Shown here piece by piece: positions 28,201 through 43,300 of a stretch of 64,000 bases of DNA. The notes below the pieces were generated by a model. It did no database searches. It saw only the letters and a program-made list of their open reading frames with translations, and had not been told where the DNA came from. This DNA comes from Branchipolynoe longqiensis. Taxonomy: Eukaryota > Annelida > Polychaeta > Phyllodocida > Polynoidae. The stretch is taken from contig CM059187.1 in NCBI GenBank assembly GCA_030323885.1, positions 124,976,025 through 125,040,024 of the forward strand, written 5' to 3'. A program made the translations under genes and the position numbers. Every line of letters begins with the position of its first letter. Position 1 is the first letter of the stretch.

Positions 28201-31200
28201 CAGCATGTGACTGGGCGCGGTGGCCGAATCGGTAGAGCGTGGGCCTCGCGTGCGGGAGATGGGGAGTTCGGTTCCCTGTCGAGTCAAACCGATGACTTAT
28301 AAAATTGATACTTGTCACTTCCTAGTCTGGCGCTCGGCATTAATAGGATAGGTAAAGGACTGGTTAGCTCAGTGTCAGGATAATTTGACTGAGTGGGATA
28401 TCGGGTCATGTTGATGGCCACTTGATTTCCTAGTGGGGCAGCACTATAAAATCGTCATGAGTGCACACTGTCACAATGCAGTACCTGTTCTGATATGAAC
28501 TTAGATGTTGCCAAGATGTAAAACTCCAACAACCAACCAACTGTGCATCATGTTCCCTGATAAAGGTTTATTATATTTACCTCGTCACACTGGCCTCTTT
28601 GTGGTCTGTTAGCCAAGGTATTCTGTGCCGTCAACCCAGCCACAAGCGACCATTATATAAATAGGCACAACCAGCAGTAAACTGGACTGACCAGACCAAT
28701 TTGTTGTAGCCTTGACCCATGACACATTATGACATAGTGGGGCACGGTGGGGAACCAGTGGATCCCACCGGCTCGGTTTACTGACATTGATAATTTACAC
28801 TGAAATAACATGCGTGCAGTTAGTATCCTATGGTATTTAAAGGGGCTGTCACATTAGGGTTTTTTGCGGGAGCGTATGCACAGCATATTCCAAGCGTATT
28901 CCAAAGGTCTTTACATCGATCTTGACTCATTCACTACTCATACGCTCATACGCTATGCATACACTACGCATAAGTTATGCATACGCTACGCATAGGTTCC
29001 ATATGCCAATCAAAACCGTCAAAAAATGTCACAGTACGCTCTCATATGCTCCTCGTACGCTCCTCGTACGCTCCTCGTACGCTCCTCATAGGTTCCACAT
29101 ACGCTCAAAACCACCCGAGAGGTCACCAAAGGTCATGATAGGCCGGCACGCGCAGCTTTTACGTAGGTTTTCAATACGCTCCCACCATACGCCGTGATGT
29201 GACAGGGCCTTAAGGAGTTGGCTTCAGTATTTCAAGATAAATAGCTCTTTAGTTACATTAGGAAATGTAGTAGTGGTCTGTGGGTTCAACAATAATAGTA
29301 ATAATAATAATAACAATAATAATAAACTTACTTACATTTAAACTTAATGGTGCATAAATGCCATTCACAATTGTCAACATCATAAACATTGGGAGTATAG
29401 GCTGCTATACACTTTTAGAAATACAAATAGTTGGCGATTCAGGTCTTCAAACAAATACTTTCCTGGTAAAAGATTTGTTTAAATTAGTCGGTGGTTTTTT
29501 TAGGGGGGGAGGAGGAGGGGAGTGGGGAAGGACTCCTTAAAGAGGCCATTCTTTGTACACTGGTGATGATGTTGATACTTGTGAATGGCCATTTAGAGCT
29601 CTGGAGTGGAGCTCAGATTCAACAGTTTGGACATTTAAATTTGCTGCGTGTCTCCATAGATTACAGGTAGCTACTACGCAAATAAATGTAAAGCAAGTCA
29701 TCCCTGCATATTGTTTAAGGCCTACTCCCGCAGCCCCGTTCCTGAAACAGGGCTGCTGAACAACACATTAGTAAGGAAAGTGTCGGGAGGCTGGCTAAAT
29801 GAGATGACCAAATAAGTTCTTAATTTAAGAAGCAAAATATATGCTTCACATACTTCTTTATATTTACCCACTACTTCTGAAGGAATACATCTTTAAATAA
29901 TGTAGATTAACAGACTTTGAAACTCGAATCGAGAGCATTCTGAAGTCGCAATCTTTTTTTTTCTTGAAGATTTATACTGCCTATCATCGATAAATCTGAA
30001 TAGACTTGTTTTCACCATTAGACAGTTTGTCGATAGAAAGCCCGAGCCTACACTTTTACCGATTCAAGGGATTTTTAACCTCCCACACTATATAGACATG
30101 CTATGAGAGCAACTGGCCTTTGATGACGCTGTAAGTTATACACAGCTCTTATCCTTTTGCATTCTCTCCCATTTCACCAACTCTGTGCCAATAGATAAAC
30201 ACTGCACACTAGAACTATCCCCTCCAGTTAATTCCCATTTGAAGCAGTGTTTGCTCAAATATTGCCATACTCATCAGTAGGGTGACTCTTTTATCTACCC
30301 TGCACAATGACTGTGCCATCCTCTTCCTGACCGGTGTCGTATTTTCAGCGCCCGGTCATTGTCAGCGGCCTGTCGTGGCTTCTGCGCATGCGCGGATTTT
30401 CGCACGTTGCGGCGATCACTGCTATTTGTTTTGTTTACACTCGGCGATTCGACGCTGATCTAGCTGCTACGTTAATATCGCTTGTAATTTAAGGTTAATT
30501 TAATTAAATTTCATTATTTGAGTATGTAATTCTGTTAAATATGATCGCATTCAATAGATTTTGGCCTCATCGGTCCCTAACACTGCCGGGTACCGTGGCT
30601 GAGCTTGTAGCCGGCGAGGGCATGGGTGTTTTGCATATGTCTTAAAATCCGCGCATGCGCAGAAGCCATGACAGGCCGCTGACAATGACCGGGCGCTGAA
30701 AATACGACACCGGGTGCAACATTGGCCTAATCGGTATAATCGCATACAGAAAGTCGGGGGTTCGGTTCCCAGTTGAGTCAAACCAATGACTTTGAAATTT
30801 ATACTTCATAGCCTGGCATTCTGCATTAATATGATAGGACAAGGACTGGTTAGCTCAGTTCAGGATAATGTGACTGAGTGGGATATCAGGTCATGGTGCC
30901 AGCAGCCTGGTTTCCCAGTGAGGTAGCACTATAAAGTCACCATGAGTACGTGCTGTCACAAATCGGTACCCATCATGATATGACTTTAGATGTTGCCAGG
31001 ACATAAAACTCCAACAACCACAACCAACCAACCAATCCTCTTCCTGTGCGTATGCGGCAATATTTTGATGACCTTTAATAATTGTATTATCTCAGACGAC
31101 ATTTCTTTCTGTGCTTTGTTAAATATTAGTGGGGGGGATTTATTACTTGCGACACATGCACTCCGCTACCGTGGCCAGCCACAACATGACGTCTGCAGCC

Positions 31201-34200
31201 GGGCACTTAACGGATGCAAGTATGCAATCACACATTTATAAACATATACATCCTCCCACTGCGCCATTCTTCTTTAATTACCAATCATCGCCGATTTCAC
31301 ACAGGAATTCCAGCACATCTGCCCCGCCGCCATTTTAGTTCTCGTGACGGCCGCACGTGCTACAGCGCCACGCCAGGTGTCCCGGTGTACGTGGCGCGTC
31401 GCGCTAGCAAATTGACCCAACATAATTTGACTTAGTTGGTTGGTTGTTGGAGTTTTACATCCTGGCAACATCTAAGGTGTTATAGTGCTGCCCCACTGGG
31501 ATACCACACCGCCAGCACCATGACCTGATATCCCACTTAGTTACATTATCCAACCAGTCCTTGCCCTATCCTAATAATGCCGAGTGCCTGGCTAGGAAGC
31601 AACAAGTATCAATTACATATATATGCATGTATACTTATATATACTTCTATATACACATGCATGCATATATATATATACATATATGCACGGATATATTGAA
31701 ATGCGGGAGCATCCCCACCCGCCTTCACTTGATGGAAATGTTTCTCTGTCCAAAAAACAGCGCATGAATCAGTATTATGGGCCCGGGCGACCGGGATTAG
31801 GAGCTCCCTTTCTGAGAACTGGATGGTCTTCGAGCGCCTCACTTTAAGGATCATCCCCCACCCACAAAATTCGAAATCACATCTCCTAAGAACAGACTCA
31901 GAGTCTGTCAACTGACATTTCCGGAAGAGCGCCCTGAACCCGGTCAGCAAGGCCGCCCTGGCGCAAACGTGCCCCTCCCGAAGAGACATAATAAAGGAAA
32001 ACATCTTAGTGAGCTCCCCCGGAAGCAGAGGAGTGGTCCTCTTCACAGAACATCCCAGAAGCCGCTTCGCCCCCCCCCCCCCCCCCCCCAGGACAGTCCT
32101 TATCTGGTGGTCAGAGAAGTCAATAGGAGAGCAGCCCTCGGCTTTCAGGAAGAAGTTGAGGGTGCTAATATAGTTTGTAATGGAGGAGAATTTCAGAGAA
32201 CAAGAGAGCCAAGCGATGTAAAGAGCCACTTGGGAGGACAGGCAAGGGAAGGGTGAGAGCAGACCTCTGAATTCCTCGATGAATGACAGGTACTTCCTGA
32301 CTTGGATCGACCTCGTTGATCGAGAGTTATTTGAGTAATAGTGGTCTGAGATCGATACAACCCTGGCCTCGAGTTCCTCAAGACCTGGAAAGAGACGATA
32401 AATTAAATCAACTGAAAACATGAGCGCAACATAGGTGGCCAGCTTGATCGACATTACTTATGCGGGCCATACTAGGCCCATCCCACCATCTGCTGAAAGC
32501 ATCACAAATCACATTCTCTTTACTTCTTACGTATACAGATTTAACATCGAAGTTATAGATGACTGAAGCCCAAAATAGCTCCTTTACCCATTTCATGATA
32601 GTCTTATTTATGCAACGGCCAGTAGCAAGAGCCGCACGGACAGTGGTGTTGTCTGTGACAAACGCGACACAACTGTCCCGCCAGTAGTAGCCCCAGTGCC
32701 GGGTGGCCGCAACCACCGCCCACATCTCCTTTAGGTTAATGTGTGCGTCGCACCCGATCTCTCCTGCGTCTGCAATATGGTGGCCCACAGACAAAGACAA
32801 ACCTGAGTCAGAATTACCAAACTCTCCCACCAGCCAATTGTCCGCGTGGGTCGCTCCAAACCCGCAGTCAGAGGTATCACTGTAGACGGATACGGCAGTA
32901 GCGTGGGGGCCTAAAAGTTTTGCGTAGCCATTAAAGGTCTCCACAAACTCAAGCCACCAGTGGAGCTCCGACCTGAATTCATCGTTCAGACGAAATTTGA
33001 AATATGGTTTCTTAAGCTGCCGTATCGCGTCGTACACTCGGGTGGAGAAGGAGTGGCCCCCGCGAACCACTGTGGCGCAATGCGAGAGGCATCCACCCAG
33101 GCGCTCGAGGTCCTTGTGGGACGCCTTGCGCTTGCCTAAAAATAGTAAGAGTTCACATTTCAATTTGCGGATCTTATCGTCGGGGAGGCGCAATTGGAGA
33201 TTAACACTGTCTACTTCAATCCCAAGGAAGTGCGTAGATTGAGAAGGGGCAAGTAATTTTGGATAGCTTAAATAAAACCCCAACCTCCTTGAAATAGCTG
33301 CAATTTTCCCTTGATTAAGAAGGCACTCCTCAAAGGAGGAGCCAATGACTGCGAAGCCATCAAGATAATTGACAGATATAAGAACGCCCTCCCTCTTACC
33401 ACAATGGATGACAAAATCTGAGATATGGTTAAAAATGTAGGGGCTTGACGACAAGCCCATACAGAGGCGATTATCAAAAAATATTTCGCTCCTTGGCCGG
33501 AGCCAAAGTGCCAAGTAATTGCCTGCATAGGGTGGTCACTCGGATGGATGCTGATCGCACGATAAGCATCCTTTATATCGATTGTTGCAATGAAATTGTC
33601 ACGTACCATCTGGCGACCGAGGTCATCAACACCTCGGTAGGAAAGTTTTGAGCAGACCTTATCAACATGGTTATTAACAGAGAGGCCATGCGGCTTGCTG
33701 CAGTCAATTATAGATCTGAAACCAGCACCGCTCGCCTTTGGGACTGCAAAAACATTATGGACACATTGCGGGGCCGAGTCAGCATGGCTTATGTAGCCAC
33801 AGCTCAACTCGTTTACTAATTTGTCATTAATAAATTCCTTCTCAACATGGTTTAACATTTTTGGAATGTGCTGAGTAAGTGGCTGCACAACATGGGTTTA
33901 TAACTTTAAAACCAAATATAGCACCGTGTAAAATAATATATTATATCAGGCAACCTTGCCTGGTGCTCGATATTTCTAAGATAGGGCAAGGAGCAGTGGA
34001 TTTGGGAAGACCTGTTGTCTGTAATTGAGATTTGCTAGACTAATCATCGAATGTAAACTTATTATTATTATTATTGAGTCCGTCTTTTAAAGGGTAGATA
34101 GATTGGGAGGGTTGAGTTTGGTTTGCAGCCTGACTTTGCTCACATATACTCTCTGTCTATCTGTATCTATCTATCTATTTCTCTATCTCTCTCTGTCTCT

Positions 34201-37200
34201 CTCCTCTTTCTGTCTTTCCCTCTCTCTTATACAATTATAGCGTTGGAGCAGAGAACGTAGACTTCAACAGTTTAATAATAATTGCTCACTCCTTGCCTCT
34301 CTTTCAGTATAGTATACAGTTTTCAAAGGGAGTTTGATATTAATCGTTAATACAATGCATAGTCCGATGGTTTTGAATTTCTGTCATTTTTCTGAGATAA
34401 ATATGTTAAATTGATTGTAATAATATACCTTACTTTAATTTGAAGTAACTTTTATTTAAAATGGCTAACTTTTGAGATATTTGAAGTGCAACCATGCAAA
34501 ATTAATTTAGGCAAGTAGACTATTCCAAAACTCTGACACCATTGTTTTGGTTTAATAAATGTGATGCTTTCATCGGACTATGTAGTTTAGCAGTATCTAA
34601 GTTAGATATATGTAGAATAATATCTAGATAATTGTTTTGATTTGATAAATTTGATGTTTTCATTGAGCTGTGCAGCTTTAGTGAACTGTTGGTGAAACCG
34701 CCCTATACACACATATTTAGCCGCTTTAATAACTCCCGGCCCGACTGATTGATTTGCAGGTGATCTTCATCATGGCTGACTGTGCCAGCTGTCGGAGACA
34801 CATGGGCCTATTCAGTCAGCTGAACGAGGTGCTGCGAGCAGTGGGTACGTGTGCAAAAGTGACCTAAAACAATCCTGGGCACCTGAGCAGGGCCGCGTTC
34901 AGGGTGCGTCTCGGAGGTGCCGCGGAGATGTCTCCGCGATGCTTTTTGGCTATTTGCGTTCAGGGTGCGTCTTGGAGACGCCTCCCTTTTCAGACTGGAA
35001 ATGAAAAGTGGCTCGAAAATGGCCGCCGCATTCAGTGGTTTCAGCCAATCACAGCACAGCTTTTCCATTGCAAATGGCCACTGCCTATGGGGGGCGAACA
35101 TTTTCGAGGCAACAAACTGCTTTTGCAGTTCAGACTAGCGTGACGTCACGGCCATCTCCGAGGCGCCTCCGAGACGGACCCTGAACGCAGCCCAGGCCTG
35201 CGTGTAGTATAGCGCATGGTCGCAAGAAGAACTGATGGTTTTGAGTTTCTCTCATTTTCTGGGATAAATCTATTAAATTGACTGTTATACTCTATCTTAC
35301 TTTAGTTTGAAGTAACTTTTATTTATAATGGCTAACTTGTTAGATATTTGAAGTGCAAACATGAAAAATGTATTTCGGCAAGCATGCCAAACCTCTGACA
35401 CTTAGTATTTATTCACTAATAAGTGTGTCAGTATCTAAGGTAGATATGCAAAATCAATTATAGATATTTGTTTTGGCTTCGAAAATGTTACGCTTCATCG
35501 GACTATGCAGTTATAATATTAATTTTACTAGTTACTTATTATTTTTAACGTGCTAAATATTTGCTCTCAGCTCGATGTTATTACGCCAGACATTTGATTT
35601 AGTAAACCCACAAGAATCTTTTGTTCTTAGTTTTAAGCACTCCCCAAATCGTGATACATGCAAGGGCCCAGCCATAAATGCAAGGACCTGTGATACTGAT
35701 AGTTGCTGACTGAGTCAAATATCATATCGTACCGGGATCCTAGTGTAGCAATACTATAAAGCCATCAGAGGTGTGCACTGTCCCAAAGTATCTACCGTTA
35801 AGTGAGCTAAATAAGGGACACTTAAAGTTGCATAATCCCACGGTTTTGAGTTTCTGTTACTTTATTAAACTGATTGTCATAATATTCTGTCACTATATTA
35901 GACTGTCACTATATTAAATTGATTGTCATAATCTACCTTACTTATGTTTGAAGTAATTTTTATTTTAAATGGCTAAGTTTTGAGATATTTGAAGAATAAA
36001 CATGTAAAATTAGTTTTGGCAAGCATGCCAAAACTCTGACACCATATACTTCAGCAGTAACAGGTTCTGTTAAATTGCGTCGGTATTCCCTTCTATTGGG
36101 CAACAAATACTTAATAAGTGCGTGCACCAGTATCTAAGCTAGATATGTACAATCAATTCTAGATAATTATTTTGTTTTTGAAAATTTGATGCTTCATCGG
36201 ACTATGCAACTTTAATGGTTTTCACAATCCTAACATTAGTAACAATGTTAAAATTGCATAGATCTGGTCGGATGGTTTTGAATTTCTGTCATTGCCCAAG
36301 ATAATATGTTAGGTTGATCGTTGTAATCTACACTTACTTCAGTTTGATGGCTGGTTGGTTGTTGGAGTTTTACATCCTGGCAATATCTAAGGTCACATCA
36401 GGACGGGTACCGACTTGTGACAGTGTGCACTCATGGGGACTTTATAGTACTGCCCCATTGGGAAATCAGGCTGCCAGCACCATAACCTGATAAGTGATAT
36501 CCCACTCAGACATATTATCCTGACAATGAGCCAACCAGTCCTTGCCCTATCCCATTAATGCCGAGTGCCAAGCTAGGAAGCGACAAGTATCAATTCTGTA
36601 AGTCATTGGTTTGACTCGACCGGGAATCAAACTCTTATTCTCCCGCACGGGAGGCCCGCGCTCTACTGCTTCAGCGACCGCGTTCGGTACTACTTCAGGA
36701 TGAAGTAACTCTGCTTTAAAATGAATAATTTAGGAGATATTTGGAATGTCAATTTTCATGAAAGCTGCCTGCAAAAGTGTTGAAGTGCTGCTGGCTTTTG
36801 CAAGTTACCAGCGGCACTCTCTCGGGGAGCAAATAGAGGTTTCACACCAGCAAGAACATGTCCAGACAGGCGCAAAGCTATTTGTCCCTGCAGTGGCTGG
36901 TCGGGAGATGTTAGGAGTTCCATACATCAACCGCCCTTGATGCTGCCACAGTGATATGGTTTTCTGTTCAGGGTTTGCTCCCTTAGCCTTCGGTTCTGTC
37001 AAGAACCTGTACCACCAGGCAGTGGTTTACAACTCTGCAAGGCAGGGGCGTCAAACTCCCTGAGGTATTGCAATATCTGCATACCTGGAATTTAGACATG
37101 CACAATTAAAATTATGGTCGACGCCTTCCCTCCTCCCATTATCCTAACATAAAAAACACAATAAAACCAAAAAGAAAAACACATATATATATAGTGATGG

Positions 37201-37265
37201 TTTTCTTTTGGGTTTCCATACACACACACGCACACATACACACGCACACACACGCACACACACAC

Positions 37266-37303
<38 letters not shown>

Positions 37304-40300
37304 CACTATCTATTGGAATTCACTTTCCGAAGGTAGCCTTACCTGAATGCACTAGCCACACCATATTGTTACAATAAAAGGTGAATAAATAAAGGGCTGT
37401 CCTTTCTTGGACTCATACTGTATAAATTCCGTCATCATTAGGACAGGTCTGACAGGCGTGCATCTGCTATGGACTGTCACCCACATGTCACCCACATGTC
37501 CACGGACCAGTTACTACTACACGATGACCCTTGTCCTTAACTGTAACGCACGAGGTCAATTCAGACAGTGATCAATTACGAGGAACTCTCGCGAATTCTC
37601 ACAAGTCCAACCTTTGCTAAATTCTCCTAAAAGTAAAATACCAATTCAATGAGGAATTCTATATTACATTTCAGCCATTTTATATGGGGCATTTTCACAT
37701 GGATCTCTTTTGTAGTGTTTCTAAAGGCCCTGTCACACCACGACGTAACGACGTCAGCGTAGGGAGAACGTGAAAAACGTCGAACTTCTCGGTGTAGTAT
37801 GCAAATTTGGGCACAAGTTGAATGTGGATGCAGCGTAGTTGACGAGAGCGTAACGTCGGTAAAGCGTAGTGATAGCGTCATTCAACGAGAGAGGACAACG
37901 TAATTACGCTCACGGAACGTTATGTACGTTATTCCATCGCCAGAACTACATTGCTTTACGTTACGCGACGTTACATACGTCATGACACGGTGGCGAAACG
38001 CTGAACGTATGTTGGACATACGTTCGGCGTATGTTCTCCTGACGTTCTCCTGATGTTCTCCTGACGTTCCCATTATGCCATGTGGACGTTTCCACCGGCT
38101 TTAATGTGGGTCAACGTAGTGGAATGTAGTGAGCAGCATTTGACTAAGGTCCGTTTAACGTCATTGACGTTCGCCGAACGTGTACAGAACGTAAACCCTT
38201 ACGTTTGAGTTACGTCAAAAGTTTTGAAGAGGTTCACAACCTTGACGCGCGCCGACGTAACATGATGTAACGTGACGTAGCTCGATGTCAGTCTAACGTC
38301 ATTCTGACGTCATCATAACATAACCCAACGTACGTCAACATAATGATGAAACGTGAGCACATCAGGCTTACGTTGGCTCATTACGTCATAGTGTGACAGG
38401 GGTATACGAGAGATTGGTCGCGTGGCCAGTTGTGTAAAAGTGATCACTGATGATCAGCTTTGTGTTTTGCCCCTCATGCCATGCTATATTATTGTGTGGT
38501 AGTAACCTACACTGTAGCAACTTGCACTGTACAGTTCAACCCCTTATAAGTATATATATATATATGCTGTATAACCAATTACATGAGTATAATTATCTGT
38601 AAACTGATTATCCATGAACTGTGTCTCTAGTTGGCACCTGAATGACACTACACAACTAATGCCACTCAACTACTCAAGTGACTGGTCAGGCCTACTGCCT
38701 GGCCTGATGCTGCCACCTGGCCTATTCAGCTGTCCTGGCTCTGCCTCACGCCTTATACATATTTATATATGCATGCATACATACATAATACATACATAAT
38801 ACATACATACGTACATACATACATACTACATACATACTACATACACGCATACATACTACATACATACATACTACATACATACATAATACATACATACATA
38901 CTACATACATACATATATACTACATACATACATATTACATACATACATACATACTACATACATACATAATACATACATACTACATACATACATACTACAT
39001 ACATACATACATATTACATACATACATCCATACATACTACATACATACATACATACATCCATACCACATACATACATACATACATAAATACATACATACA
39101 TACATACATACATACATACATACATACATACTGTCGTCGGGATAAGACAAATGCTAACTATTGTGCGGATAGCAGGATTCGAATCCATGCTTCCCGCAAT
39201 TCTGTCTCTAGCATCCAAACCATTAAACTATCTAGGCTCCCTGATGCAATCGCTCTAAACACGCCTACCTGTCTCCTTGCCTGAGAGGTCAGCGCAGACT
39301 AGTACTACAATACCTACATATATATATATATATAAATATACTAAGCATTAGATTTGCGGCGCGAGGGGGGGGGGGGGGGGGGCACCCGTATACATTACTC
39401 AGACAGCTGGATGGGGAGGGTGAGGGGTGCCGGTGGGGCACTTCAGCAGGTACCTCTGTAGGAATATAGTGAGAAGTATATGTTCCCCTAGGATTTATAT
39501 TTGTTAATGCGTTAAGGGCTGATTCCTTACATGCGGTATGCGGTATGCGAATGCGACAAAATATCGAAACGCCTTGAAGCCTATGGGCTACATTCCTTAC
39601 ACGCGGTATGGGGTATGCAGCATGTGGCATGTGGTATGTGGCATGCGTCAACTCGATCGGTCCCTATAGCGATCGGTGCGGCATGCGGTATGCGGCACGT
39701 GATGTGCAAATAGAAACATCAGTCGCACTTGTCCATTAGTTTTAGACGAGGAGAGGCGACTGAGCATTACGGAACAGTCACACACAAGGGTGCTGAGGGG
39801 AAACATATGGTAGTGGTGGTGGCGGTGGGGTTCAGTCAGTCGCACTTGTCCATTAGTTTTAGACGAGGAGAGGCGACTGAGCATTACGGAACGGTCACAC
39901 ACAAGGGTGCAGAGGGGAAACATATGGTAGTGGTGGTGGTGGGGGTTCGGGTTGGTAAAAATGCTACCAGAGCCACAAAAATATGAATACTTATCTATAA
40001 TTTGGTAATTATAAAGGTAGGAACCCCCATGTGACGTACTAAGAGGTACATAGATATAAATGCAATATTAGGTCATATACAGTGCAGTATTGAGTATACT
40101 TGTTTATTTTTATTGTTTTAATATAGCCAGTCATGTGCCGCATGCCACATGCCGTGTGTAAGGAATCATGCCATTCGCATACCGCATGCCACATACCGCA
40201 TACCGCATACCGGGTGTAAGGAATCCGCCCTTTATACATCATATATATATATATCTGTAACACAAGAGTATACCTTGGTAGATGATAATTATCCATTATT

Positions 40301-43300
40301 CATACATGCGCGTACACACTAATGTACACTATTAGGGGTCTACTCACTTAGTGACCATCAGATTGCATACCACTTAATACACAGGTGCAAATTGTGCTCG
40401 AGAACTTACATGAATTTCATTTCAGTAATTGGAGTTCAGAACTGTTCATTACCATGTTTTGGACATTACCAGTAATATAGCACACGGTGTAGTAAGGTGA
40501 AACATGGCTGGTACTCCTTCCCTGCCCTCTCTCCCCCGGCCTTCCGCGCGTGTGCGTAGACGGGGGCCGCGTCTACCTGATGAACTGCACCCGGGACCCG
40601 GCAGCGTGCGGCCGGCACAACGTGACGGGCTTCCCGACTCTGGTCGCCTTCCGGGGCCTCGGGTGGCTGCGGCCCGGGGACGCCTGCCACGCCGCCCGGC
40701 CAGCGCGGCCCTACGTCCGGGTCTTGTACCACGGGGCCCTCAGGGTGAGCAGCTCAGTCACCCAGTCACTCACTCAGGCACTCACTCATTCAGTCTCACT
40801 CACTCAATCAGTAACTGACTGAATGACTTACTCTGATTTAGTCACTTACGCACTTACCCATTTACTCACACACTCACTGATTCAGTCAATCACTCACTCA
40901 CTGATTCACTCACTGATTCAGTCAATCACTCACTCACTCACTCACTGATTCAGTCAATCACTCACTCACTGATTCAGTCAATCACTCACTCACTGATTCA
41001 GTCAATCACTCACTCACTGATTCAGTCAATCACTCACTCACTCACTGATTCAGTCAATCACTCACTCACTGATTCACTCACTGATTCAGTCAATCACTCA
41101 CTCACTCACTGATTCAGTCAATCACTCACTCACTGATTCAGTCAATCACTCACTCACTGATTCACTCACTGATTCAGTCACTCACTCACTCACTGATTCA
41201 CTCACTGATTCACTCACTGATTCAGTCACTCACTCACTCACTGATTCACTCACTGATTCAGTCACTCACTCACTGATTCACTCACTGATTCACTCACTGA
41301 TTCAGTCAATCACTGATTCAGTCAATCACTCACTCACCGATTCACTCACTGATTCACTCACTGATTCAGTCAATCACTGATTCAGTCAGCTGGATGGGGA
41401 GGGTGAGGGGTGCGGGGGGGGGCACTCACTCACTGATTCACTCACTGATTCAGCCACTTACTCACTCACCCATTTAGTCACACACTCACTGACCCCCACC
41501 CCTTACACGCACACTGGGAGCAGCAGTGCCAGTGAATACAACATGGGAGTGAGGTATAAAAGTATCTGAGCATAATCAGAACGTAATAATATTACTAATA
41601 TGCGGCCACACCGGCGCTTTCTGGCCATCACAGCTGGTCACATATATATGCGTATATATGCATACATATATATATATACACACATATATATATCCTGAGT
41701 AGGACGCAGGGGCGAGCACCCGGCTACAAATTGCCGCCTGGGGGGCGGGGGGGGGGGGGCACTCCACCAATGTGTCAGTCAGGAGGAAGTCAGAAACATT
41801 TATTCCCCTCCGAGCATTTATACTTGCATAATGCGTTTTACATCAAACACACACAGACACACATATATATACACACACTGTATATATATGTATATAAACA
41901 AAAACCTGAGTTTATGACTGTTGGGTTATATATATACCTTCCTAATAACCCAATTGAAACACCACTATATCATAGTAAATGAACTCTTAATGTATTGCAT
42001 ATTTAATGTATATATATAATCATGTGTATATTTAATATATATACTATTAAAGAAGACGCATTCTTGCTTAAACACCGACGTGAAGGTCACACAATAGTAA
42101 TAAGTAGTGACTGAAGTTGTTTAGCACCTGTGTAGCCCCAGGCAGGCAGGCGTCCGATGGAGAGGTTTATGCACATATAATGCACGTGCCACCTGTATGG
42201 GCTTTATTGTCAGTTTATATTCTAAGTAAGTATATACACAGTTAAAAAGTACCCATCATACCAACTGACTAAATCTTTTTTATTTAATTTTATTAAGCTT
42301 TTGTTGTCATTGGTTTATTTATGCTGCCCATAATGGTTAAGTCTAATGACTTGTTTTCCCTGCTAGGCAAAATAGTCTTGCGGTTCCCCTTGTGTTATCA
42401 CGTTCAGTTGTTGTGTAGCTATCTACTGCGCGCATTCTTTCTCTGTAAACATTCTCCCACATCCTCGAACCCTTTGTGAGTTTGTTAGTTGTACAATTGG
42501 TTAGTTACTTGGTTACCAATAGTTACTTACCCCGACTGCATTCACCGCGTTGTGTTAGTGATCATTAGTTTTTCATTTTAAGTTTAAACTTTACCTCCTT
42601 TCTGTACCATGCCTGGCATGTATACCCTCTAAGAGTTTGCTTGAATGATCAGTGTATTTTTTATTTATTTATTTGTCAATTTTTTAAATTGATTTGATTT
42701 GTTGTTGTTAGTCTAGCAGTGCATTTAGCCCCCTTCTGATTAATTCTTTATATGTTTCTACTGTCCCTGTACTTTTTTTCTTCTCTACTTCCAGTGCTTT
42801 CCATTCCCTCGCTTCCATGTACTCGGTACTCCTCTCATATGATCTTTTGCTGGCTCAGTTTATTATCAGTCTGGGGGACAGCACCCCTCTTGTTACCCGC
42901 GCCCTTCCAGGCTGCTCTGTCTCCCCGAATTCTGCTATTTTAAGATGTGCTTTTCTTCTGCCATTTAATGTGTTGACTCTTGTTTGCCCATTTGGGGATA
43001 CATTCACTTTGGGTAATCTATGTATCCACCTTAGACTGAATGTCATATTTTGTAGTGAATTCAAACATATTTTTGTTGCTAGCCCCCCCCCCCCCTCTGA
43101 AATGCTATATATGTTTCTACTGTCCCTAGTTCTAAGCTACTTCCAGTGCTTCCATTATCGATTTTATATATCCCATATGATTTTGCTAGGTATTTTTATC
43201 GTCTAGGTAGTCTTGTTAACATCCCTCCAGTATTTCCCGATTTTGATGGTTTACCTTCTTGATGACTTCTTTTATGTTATCATTGTAGTTTAGTTTTCTG

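Noticed and set aside
38769..39218. Open frames on both strands rich in Tyr/Ile/His or Met/Cys/Val
   Set aside because: Direct translation of the ACAT tetranucleotide array.
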